NCBI GenBank assembly: GCA_044867645.1 | Contig: JBIOVI010000026.1 | Location: forward strand, 1 to 64,000 | Direction of reading: 5' to 3' | DNA: 64,000 nucleotides | DNA from: VRUE01 sp044867645 | GTDB lineage: Bacteria; Actinomycetota; Thermoleophilia; Solirubrobacterales; 70-9 | Shown: piece by piece, positions 58,701 to 64,000 of the stretch | Layout of the letters: every line of letters begins with the position of its first letter | Position numbering within the stretch: the stretch's first letter is position 1 | Notes under the pieces: model-generated | Told to the model about the DNA's origin: nothing | Database searches by the model: none | Seen by the model: the letters and a program-made list of their open reading frames with translations, nothing else | Made by a program: the position numbers and the translations under genes

Positions 58701-59615
58701 CGCCCGGACGGCCACATGCCGACGGCGGTTTGGGCTTTGGCGCTCACCGCGACGCTCGTCGGCGACCGCGAGGCGGGCGCCCGGCTGCGCCCGCTGTTCG
58801 AGCCGCTGCGTCCTTACGTGATCTCCCCCGCCCCCGCGCTCGGCTTCGGTCAGCTGCCCGAGTGGCACATCGGCCGCCTGGAACTGCTCGCCGGCAGGCC
58901 GGACGCCGCCGTGCCGGAACTGCGCGCCGCGGTTGAGCGGGCCGACGCCAGCGAGATCGTCGCGTCCGCCGGCCTGGCACGGGCCGATCTCGCCGTTGCG
59001 CTTCATCGCCACGGCGACGCCGACGGAGCCGCCGAGGCGCTCGGTGAAGCGGAGTCGCTGGCCGAGCGATACGGCATCGACTGGGCGATCCGCGCCGCCG
59101 CCGAAGCGCGCGCCGAGATCGAGGGCCGCGAGCCGACGGGGAAGACGCCCATCGCCAAGCGCTCCCGGCCGATTCGAGCTTTGGCGTCGCGTGGCGGTCG
59201 CCACGCGCTGGCGGCGATGGCGGGGGGGCTGGACGACGTGGATCTGGAGCGCCGCTTCGCCGATCCGCGCCGCCAGCGGCGGCTGCTGAAGGCGTTGGCG
59301 CGGGGTTTCCAGCCCTCCCAGGCAAATGGCTTCAGCGGCCTGATCGCCTACGAGCTGGAACCCTTCTCGATTGAGCCACCTCCGGACGCTCCCTGGCGCT
59401 GGGCGATCCAGGTCGATGCCAGCGCTGGCCGCGCGCGCCTGCTCGAGCCCGCCCCCCTCGATGCCGCGGTGACGATCCACATCGGCCTCGCCGATTGGGT
59501 GCGCGTGATCGCCGGCGTGGAGGATGCCCTGACGGTGATGGTCGCCGGTCGCTGCAGTATCGAGGGCGACGTCGTCCTCGCGATGCGCCTGGAGGACATG
59601 TTCGGCGCCCGATAG
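55782..59615 (+). CDS. class III nucleotide cyclase - ATPase - TPR - SCP2-like fusion
   Basis: 1277 residues from ATG 55782 (the open frame runs further upstream but overlaps the divergent LuxR gene). Residues 1-165: cyclase homology domain (FSDLVDSTTLLATLGDD, VKTLGDGVMSSFES). Residues about 215-560: ATPase with Walker A GEPGIGKTRHA and Walker B VVLDDAHWCDPA. About 600-1120: TPR-like repeats. C-terminal about 90 residues (YELEPFSIEPPPDAPWRW, DAAVTIHIGLADWVRVIAG, RCSIEGDVVLAMRLEDMF) resemble an SCP2 sterol-binding-like domain. First metal Asp (FSDLVDS) and second (GDG) are visible, but I cannot confirm all substrate residues. Predicted cytoplasmic sensor; a terminal SCP2 domain is rare in this architecture. 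Confidence 0.85.
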   Translation: MAGVAIVVFSDLVDSTTLLATLGDDRMDRVRRAHVKDVADAVEEGGGRVVKTLGDGVMSSFESALGALRAAAAIQAAVERLDAEQGGIGLAARVGVAAGEPIPDGEDLHGMSVVIASRLSSAAGTGEVLVHDLVQALVASREGVALEESRDYELKGVPAPVRASRLRWPELTPSREGEKVPSAEAEDADAPEPEVGDVPTNIRLPPILAAYAEEPLIGRDGEIAMLREETAPRPGRRAVLILGEPGIGKTRHAAAAASEAHAEGATVVLARCPPEAVVAFEPWVRAVGELALAGNDAWRTALAEAAGAELAALVPELSEHATFGDRAIADEVVAAEGGRYRLFRGICSALAFAAGEAPLHVVLDDAHWCDPASAQALGHLLESAPARLVLVVTARDQEMGRRHPVSKVVSDLRRTGDLSELRLDGLDASGLAALVGARVGRSITPKLAARLQARTSGNPFFAGELARDLDGRGALGEEDALEAAPVPEAVTDLVEERLGRLDADTERLLTAVAAIGPTAPVGLAARAVGLGPDEAERAVREALSERLVDDVAAAEPTIAFPHALVREALVAGMSDAAAARLHLAIAKVMEGDAGAEPAELARHYGLSVELAGPEPAIAAYRAAATVAAEAHDHEQAASHIQSALSLLPEAALAERAPALLELGEQELLCADLARARRSFRAAVEAARATGDVVTLARAALGFAGGDIGFGWEVGTDDPASAELLREGLEALGEGEPRLALRMTFRLTYLLVFSDEDEERAGLLRRAEQLGRRLGDPEAAILAESTRIIGLFSRSPDPLLVFDHFEALLPILGLAEECDREDLLFRTVQLSAFGYYVLGRIDDCGRAIERMGEIAQSLGSPRFTWEVDLNRGMRLLDRGDREGGVALVLRAGAVVRRLRPDIHIAIAAFGLLTTEWFFDGEVAMSRSVYEAMERVLPRGLITSFVALAAAMEGDLETARRTMRALLTDDLESLRRPDGHMPTAVWALALTATLVGDREAGARLRPLFEPLRPYVISPAPALGFGQLPEWHIGRLELLAGRPDAAVPELRAAVERADASEIVASAGLARADLAVALHRHGDADGAAEALGEAESLAERYGIDWAIRAAAEARAEIEGREPTGKTPIAKRSRPIRALASRGGRHALAAMAGGLDDVDLERRFADPRRQRRLLKALARGFQPSQANGFSGLIAYELEPFSIEPPPDAPWRWAIQVDASAGRARLLEPAPLDAAVTIHIGLADWVRVIAGVEDALTVMVAGRCSIEGDVVLAMRLEDMFGAR

Positions 59616-59780
59616 CGACCTGAACTCGTGCGGCGCTCACAACGGTCTCCCTCCCGAAGTCGCACGCCCAGACGCGAGGGACCATCGTGAAGCCGAAGTC
59701 TCGCACACCGGCCCGGCGCCTTGGTCGAACTCGAGCTCAAAGTCACACGGGGCACCGACCTCTCGGTATGCTGGCATCCC

Positions 59781-60011
59781 ATGCGTCGCACCACCGTGAA
59801 GCTCTCCGACGACCTCGATGCCCGGCTTCGCCATGAGGCCGAGCGGCGTGGTGTGACGATCGCCGATGTCACCCGCACCGCGCTCGAGCAGCACCTTGGG
59901 GCGGGCGGGCGGCGACGCCTCAGTGCCGCCGCCAGCGGTCGCAGCGGCCACAGCGACGTCTCGGAGAGAATCGAGGAAATCCTCGCCTCGGAGATCGCCC
60001 CATCGCGCTGA
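59781..60011 (+). CDS. vapB: ribbon-helix-helix antitoxin (VapB-like)
   Basis: 76 residues from ATG 59781. RRTTVKLSDDLDARLRHEAE then VTIADVTRTALEQHL is a standard ribbon-helix-helix. The C-terminal tail (SAAASGRSGHSDVSERIEE) is the flexible part that would wrap the toxin. The stop overlaps the PIN toxin start at 60008-60011 (CTGA). Confidence 0.85.
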   Translation: MRRTTVKLSDDLDARLRHEAERRGVTIADVTRTALEQHLGAGGRRRLSAAASGRSGHSDVSERIEEILASEIAPSR

Positions 60012-60415
60012 TCCTCGACGCCGGGCCTCTCTACGCCTACGTCGACGCCGACGACGCCCACCACTCCCTCTGCCTGGAGCTGCTCGAATCCCACCCAAGG
60101 CCCCTCGTCCTCCCGACGCTCGTCATCACCGAGGTCGCCTACTTAATCGGAACCCGCCTGGGCTGGCAGGCCGAGGTCCGCTTCCTCGGCGATCTCGCTG
60201 GCGGCAGCTTTGCGGTCGAGCGGCTGCATGCCAGTGATCCCGTCCGTATCGCTGAGCTCGTCGCCGAATACCGCGACCTGCCACTCGGCACCGTCGACGC
60301 CTCGGTGATCGCCGCAGCGGAGCGGCTCGATGCCACCGAAGTCGCGACCCTCGACCACCGCCACTTCAGCGTCGTCCGTCCGCGGCATGAGGTCGCCTTC
60401 CAGTTGCTACCGTGA
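60008..60415 (+). CDS. vapC: PIN-domain toxin (VapC-like) with CTG start
   Basis: 135 residues in a frame with no ATG, GTG or TTG, so simple ORF finding misses it. The best start is CTG 60008, which overlaps the antitoxin stop (CTGA) and gives LILDAGPLYAYVD with the first PIN Asp. The remaining acids are in VITEVAYLIG (Glu), GTVDASVIAAAE (Asp) and ATLDHRHFSVV (Asp). The length fits VapC. PIN toxins are Mg-dependent RNases that cut tRNA or rRNA. Either a real CTG start or an error upstream. Confidence 0.85.
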   Translation: MILDAGPLYAYVDADDAHHSLCLELLESHPRPLVLPTLVITEVAYLIGTRLGWQAEVRFLGDLAGGSFAVERLHASDPVRIAELVAEYRDLPLGTVDASVIAAAERLDATEVATLDHRHFSVVRPRHEVAFQLLP

Positions 60416-60602
60416 TGGCTCAACGGCGGCAACAGCGGTAACAGAGTTCACAGCGCCACGGCAACACGGCGGTAACAGCAACGGCGTCTCCTCGAGCCGC
60501 GCGAGCGCTGCCGATCCTGCACCGCGCCTGACACCTGTCACCGCGAGCGTTACCGCCAAACAAGACAATGGCCCTCTCACGAATGAGGATCGGCTTGCCA
60601 GA
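60416..60602. other. intergenic stretch
   Basis: 187 bp between VapC and the tRNA-Glu/att copy. The motif cggcggtaacagcaacggcg and its near-copies recur (at about 60429 and 60468). No gene or integrase remnant seen. Confidence 0.4.
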
Positions 60603-60649
60603 GCCATACCGCTACGGGGATTCGAACCCCGGTTTCCGGACTGAGAATC
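60603..60649. repeat. 47-bp direct repeat copy within tRNA-Glu
   Basis: Identical to 49069-49115; covers the 3' half of the tRNA-Glu gene and 4 bp beyond. The tRNA is on the minus strand, so its 3' end faces left, toward the other copy, which is the arrangement left by integration at a tRNA 3' end. Confidence 0.9.
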
Positions 60650-60679
60650 CGGCGTCCTAGTCCCCTAGACGATAGCGGC
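60607..60679 (-). tRNA. tRNA-Glu(CTC)
   Basis: Minus strand: acceptor GCCGCTA with TAGCGGT (G-T at the end), D arm GTCT/GGAC, anticodon arm CCGGA-TTCTCAG-TCCGG giving CTC, T arm CGGGG-TTCGAAT-CCCCG, discriminator A. CCA not encoded. The 3' half is duplicated at 49069-49115. Confidence 0.93.
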
Positions 60680-60771
60680 GTGGGGGCGGCATTCTAGCGA
60701 GAGTGGGCGGCGGGTCGGCGGGTGGCTCGGGCCTCGGAGGAGGGGCGACACGCGCTAGATTGCCGGGTCCC

Positions 60772-60855
60772 GCGGCTGTGGCGGAACTGGTAGACGCGCA
60801 CGGTTCAGGTCCGTGTGGAGGAAACTCCGTGGAGGTTCGACTCCTCTCAGCCGCA
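60772..60855 (+). tRNA. tRNA-Leu(CAG)
   Basis: Acceptor GCGGCTG pairs with CAGCCGC. Anticodon loop TTCAGGT gives CAG. A long variable arm (TGGAGGAAACTCCG) and T arm GAGG-TTCGACT-CCTC are as expected for a leucine tRNA. CCA not encoded. Confidence 0.95.
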
Positions 60856-60874
60856 TCTGGCCCGATCGTGGCGC

Positions 60875-61792
60875 TCAGGCTGGCTGTTTGTGCCGGGCGG
60901 CCTTGCCGGCTCGCGCCGCCACAGTGCCGATCTCCTCGACGAAGTCGGGCCAGAGCTCGCGCGGCAGGTCGTGGCCCATGCCATCGAAGACCCGCAGGCG
61001 GGAGTCGCGGATCGCGCGGGCGGTGGCCCGACCGGCCAATGGACGGATCAGCGGATCGCTGGCGCCGTGCAGGACCGTCGCCGGAACCCGGAGCCTTTCC
61101 AGCGCCGCGGTGCGATCGCCCGAAGCCGTTATCGCGTGCAGCTGGCGGGCGATCCCGGCGCGGCTGTGGGAGCGGTCGTAGGCGGCCCCGGCCCGCTCGC
61201 GAAAATGGGCTTCGTCCATCGGGTAGGCCGGCGAGCCGATGGTCCGGAAGACCCTGACCGAGTGCTCGACCGCCGCCTCGCGCCCGTTGCCGGGACGGGC
61301 GAACAGCGTCCCAAACGCCTTCCAGGTGGGCAGCCCCAGCCAGCGATTGCCGGTGGTCGACATCATCGAGACCAGCGAGCGCACTCGCTCTGGCCGGCGA
61401 ATCGCCACCGTCTGGGCGATCATCCCGCCCATCGAAGCACCGACCAGGTGGGCCGACTCGATCTCCAGATGGTCCATCAGATCGGTCGTGTCCTCGGCCA
61501 TGTCGCGCAGCAGGTAGGGAGCGGTCCGGCGCCGTCCCAGCAGCATGTCGGCTCGCTTCGGCAGTCCGGCCGAGTCGATCTTGGTCGAGCGGCCAATGTC
61601 GCGGTTGTCGAAGCGGACGACGCGGAAGCCGCGTTCGGCGAGCATCGCGCAGAACTCGTCGTCCCAGGCGAGCATCTGGGTCGCCAAGCCCATGATCAGG
61701 AGCAGCGGCTCACCGGCCGGGTCGCCGGCTTCCTGATAGGCGATCTCGATCCCGTTGGCGGGAGCCAGCCGCTCCTCGCTGAGGGCAGTCAT
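60875..61792 (-). CDS. alpha/beta-hydrolase fold protein
   Basis: 305 residues. GEPLLLIMGLATQ, VVRFDNRDIGRSTK, nucleophile elbow GASMGGM with Ser, HGASDPLIRPLAG with Asp, and GMGHDLPRELW with His. DNRDIGRS places it with the TAP/lactonase-like group common in actinobacteria. Substrate unknown. The start is 37 bp from the divergent metallophosphoesterase. Confidence 0.9.
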   Translation of the reverse strand: MTALSEERLAPANGIEIAYQEAGDPAGEPLLLIMGLATQMLAWDDEFCAMLAERGFRVVRFDNRDIGRSTKIDSAGLPKRADMLLGRRRTAPYLLRDMAEDTTDLMDHLEIESAHLVGASMGGMIAQTVAIRRPERVRSLVSMMSTTGNRWLGLPTWKAFGTLFARPGNGREAAVEHSVRVFRTIGSPAYPMDEAHFRERAGAAYDRSHSRAGIARQLHAITASGDRTAALERLRVPATVLHGASDPLIRPLAGRATARAIRDSRLRVFDGMGHDLPRELWPDFVEEIGTVAARAGKAARHKQPA

Positions 61793-61829
61793 CCGACCAG
61801 ATTAGCTGCGCAAGCTAAGTTTGCCCCCG

Positions 61830-62945
61830 ATGCGAACCGCGATCGTCTCCGACCTTCATCTGGGCGACGTCTTCGGCGAGGACCTGCTGCGCGATGCGGA
61901 CGTGCGAAGAGTCCTGCTCGAGCAGCTCGCCGGCGCCGACCGCCTGGTCCTGCTCGGCGACGTGCTGGAGCTGCGCGAACTGCCCTTCGCGACGGTGCTG
62001 GAGAGTGCTCAGCCCTTCTTCGAGGAGCTTGGCGAAGCGATGGCCGGCCGGCCGGTTGTGCTGGTCCCCGGCAATCACGATCACCGGCTGGCCGAGCCCC
62101 TGCTGGAGCAGCTGGCGTTAGAGGGGCGGTCGCTGAATCTCGAGCAGCGCGCCGAGCCCCTCGGCGAGGCGGCGCTGCGAATCGACGCCTGGCTGGGCGG
62201 CGCTGAGCTGCAAATCGCCTACCCGGGAATCTGGCTACGCGACGACGTCTACGCGACCCACGGTCACTACATGGACTGCCACATGAGCCTGCCCCGTATC
62301 GAGTGCGTGGCGGCGGCGGCATCGATGCGCGCCTTCGGTCCCCTGCCCGACCGGCCAGCCCCCGCCGACTACGAGCGGGTATTGCGTCCGATCTACGGCC
62401 TTTCCTTCGGCATCGCCCAGGGCGGACTGGCACGGCGGGCAACCCGTCCATCCGAGCGTGCCTGGCGAACGATGTCGGGCAGCAACGGGAGCGGCGGAAG
62501 AGCGCGCCGCGCCGCTATCCGGGCGGCGATCGGCGCCGGCGTGCCGGCCGGCATCTGGGGAGTCAACCGGCTCCTCCACGCCGACTTCGACCCCGACCTC
62601 TCCGCTGGCGCGATCTCCCGCAGCGGCATCGCCGCGGCGAGCGAGATGGCCGAACGGCTGGGAGTCGAGGCCGCCCATGTGATCACCGGCCACACTCACC
62701 GCGGCGGTCCCGACGAGGGCGACGGCGAGTGGGTGCTGGGGGATGGCCGGCGCCTTCACAACAGCGGCAGCTGGGTCTTCGCCAGGGCCTTCCACCATCC
62801 CGGCACGCCCCCCGGCCCCTACTGGCCGGGAACGATCACCTGGCTCGAGGACGACGGAGCGCCGCGCCGCTCCCGGCTGTTGATCGAGCGATCCCGCGAG
62901 GAGCTGGGGGCGGTGGCCAACCGGCTCGCCGCGGCGAGCCCCTAG
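61830..62945 (+). CDS. metallophosphoesterase
   Basis: 371 residues from ATG 61830. Metal-binding motifs in order: SDLHLGD, LLGDVLEL (GD), VPGNHDHR (GNHD), GITGHTHRGG (GHTH). Middle inserts (ERPDRPAP-like PLPDRPAPADY and a hydrophobic AAIGAGVPAGIWGV) are atypical and could hold a membrane-associated helix. Cytoplasmic or membrane-associated; substrate unknown. Confidence 0.9.
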   Translation: MRTAIVSDLHLGDVFGEDLLRDADVRRVLLEQLAGADRLVLLGDVLELRELPFATVLESAQPFFEELGEAMAGRPVVLVPGNHDHRLAEPLLEQLALEGRSLNLEQRAEPLGEAALRIDAWLGGAELQIAYPGIWLRDDVYATHGHYMDCHMSLPRIECVAAAASMRAFGPLPDRPAPADYERVLRPIYGLSFGIAQGGLARRATRPSERAWRTMSGSNGSGGRARRAAIRAAIGAGVPAGIWGVNRLLHADFDPDLSAGAISRSGIAAASEMAERLGVEAAHVITGHTHRGGPDEGDGEWVLGDGRRLHNSGSWVFARAFHHPGTPPGPYWPGTITWLEDDGAPRRSRLLIERSREELGAVANRLAAASP

Positions 62946-62961
62946 GCAGGGGATCGACCGC

Positions 62962-63837
62962 CTAGAGCCAGTCGGCGATGATCCGGCCGATCTCCTCGCC
63001 CGCGTCCTCCTGCAGAAAGTGGCCGGCATTCTCGATCGGCCGCGGCGGCGGGAAATTGAGCTGCGAGGAGACCCGCTCGCCGACGGAGAAAGGCAGCACC
63101 GGATCGGAGTCCGCCCAGAGGACGAGCGTCGGACGGTCGTCGCTGCGCAGCGCGTCGGCGACCGCTTTGCCCTCGGCCGCCCCTGGGGCGTCGGGCTCGG
63201 TCGGCAGGATCAGCGGGAAAGCGCGGGCGCCGGCCTTCGACTCGGGAGTCGGATACGGCGCCTCGTAGGCGGCGATCGTCTCATCGCCCGGATCGTTCTT
63301 GCAGCCGCCCCTGACCAGCATCCCAATCGGGATGTCGGCATTGTCGCGGACGAAGTCGCGAAAGCTGAGCCAGGCATCGCTCATCCGCTGGTGGCCGGTG
63401 AACGGTCCCGTCTCCATGATCACCAAGCGGGAAAAGCGGTCGGGGTGCTCGACCGCGAGCCGCAAGCCGATCGGACCGCCCCAGTCGTGGACGACCGCGG
63501 TCGCGTCGCGCACGTCGAGCTCCTCCAGCAGAGCGGCCATCAGCTCGACGTGGCGGTCGTAGGTGTACCAGCCGACGTCGGTGGGCTTGTCGGAGCGGCC
63601 GAAGCCAGCGTAGTCGGGAGCGATGCAGCGGTAGCCGGCGTCGCGCACCGGGGGGATCACCTTGCGCCACAGAAACGACCAAGTCGGCTGGCCATGGAAG
63701 AAGACGACCGGCCTCCCCTCCCCCTCGTCCAGGTAAGCGAGCCTCAGCCCATCGATCTCCGTGTAGCTGGACTCGAAGGGAAAGTCGGGCAATCCCCGCA
63801 AGCTCTCCTCCACAGTTCTCGCCGCGTCGACGCTCAT
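62962..63837 (-). CDS. haloalkane dehalogenase
   Basis: 291 residues. HGQPTWSFLWRKV (HGxPxxSxLWR with the halide Trp), nucleophile Asp in VVHDWGGPIG, LVLWADSDPVLPF with the catalytic acid and NAGHFLQED with the base His. YTYDRHVELM and the cap region fit HLD-type enzymes. Breaks carbon-halogen bonds to give alcohols. Close homology in signature to DhaA/DhlA-group proteins; the substrate range is not known. Convergent with the metallophosphoesterase by 16 bp. Confidence 0.92.
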   Translation of the reverse strand: MSVDAARTVEESLRGLPDFPFESSYTEIDGLRLAYLDEGEGRPVVFFHGQPTWSFLWRKVIPPVRDAGYRCIAPDYAGFGRSDKPTDVGWYTYDRHVELMAALLEELDVRDATAVVHDWGGPIGLRLAVEHPDRFSRLVIMETGPFTGHQRMSDAWLSFRDFVRDNADIPIGMLVRGGCKNDPGDETIAAYEAPYPTPESKAGARAFPLILPTEPDAPGAAEGKAVADALRSDDRPTLVLWADSDPVLPFSVGERVSSQLNFPPPRPIENAGHFLQEDAGEEIGRIIADWL

Positions 63838-63969
63838 TGGCCGATCATGGCAGTTGACGCAGGAAACCGGCGACCTCGGGCTTCAGCAGGACGCCGTTAT
63901 CGCAGGAAACATCGCGAAAACGGCGAATCTCCTGGGCGGGAATTACCCCTCCTCGACGAAAGGTTGCCC

Positions 63970-64000
63970 ATGAACGACGAGAGCCTGATCAGCGGCTGGT
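63970..64000 (+). CDS. possible start of a gene running off the window
   Basis: ATG 63970 with GAAAGG 9 bp upstream begins MNDESLISGW and stays open to the edge. Too short to judge. Confidence 0.3.
   Translation, partial: MNDESLISGW

Noticed and set aside
60330..60644. ORF ending in IPLRGFEPRFPD
   Set aside because: It is a translation of the tRNA-Glu region, a well-known artefact of tRNA genes read as protein.

Overview
The window is about 68% G+C or higher by eye, with dense, mostly overlapping genes on both strands. Several protein families point to the actinobacterial class Thermoleophilia (order Solirubrobacterales). Examples are the secreted protein at 26118-26813, which has the N-terminus typical of that group, large NHL/RHS surface proteins, many stand-alone class III cyclase/ATPase regulators, and short ArsR-like helix-turn-helix proteins. 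This placement is inference from family resemblance; no rRNA is present.

Layout. 1-2568 (minus): an orphan OmpR-type response regulator with a DUF192 gene upstream and three overlapping small genes downstream (one HNH-like, one running off the left edge). 2668-7092: a hypothetical gene, a Rho-like protein with a ruined Walker A motif, a small transaldolase, GlpD and a nitroreductase. 7220-13690 (minus): a cobalamin-riboswitch operon. It encodes two secreted DUF4430-type proteins, EcfT, a fused double ECF ATPase and an ECF S-component fused to a prenyltransferase-like alpha/alpha-barrel. Together these are the parts of a transcobalamin/intrinsic-factor-like B12 binder combined with an ECF importer, and this is the most striking system in the window. 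Palindromic elements are inserted in frame in two of its genes.

13778-25265: small membrane genes, gene remnants, a complete IS3-family element, a chimeric pseudogene, an Ig-like secreted protein and a 2242-residue surface protein (RHS part, two NHL propellers, C-terminal S1 protease). 25371-29630: a pair of related HTH regulators flanking a 19-residue peptide ORF with a strong terminator, then secreted proteins, a V8-like protease, a TPR protein and an NAD epimerase. 29785-38193: a tRNA followed by seven tightly coupled genes that look like a biosynthetic cluster: an ArgRS paralogue, aminodeoxychorismate synthase, GNAT, histone-deacetylase-like hydrolase, chorismate-mutase-like protein, P450 and a SidA-type N-hydroxylase. 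38291-41472: a PQQ-propeller lipoprotein, O-methyltransferase, SnoaL-like protein and cupin.

41650-60679 is accessory DNA: a membrane protein/trypsin pair, a frameshifted Vgb-like gene, DUF3800, four toxin-antitoxin modules (two Xre/RES, HicBA, VapBC), a HEPN-like gene broken exactly at its active-site motif, and a divergent pair of giant LuxR and cyclase/ATPase regulators. A 47-bp exact copy of the 3' part of tRNA-Glu (60607-60679) lies at 49069-49115, so the 11.5 kb between them has the geometry of a tRNA-integrated island, although no integrase is visible. 60772-64000 returns to ordinary genes: tRNA-Leu, two alpha/beta hydrolases (one a haloalkane dehalogenase) and a metallophosphoesterase.
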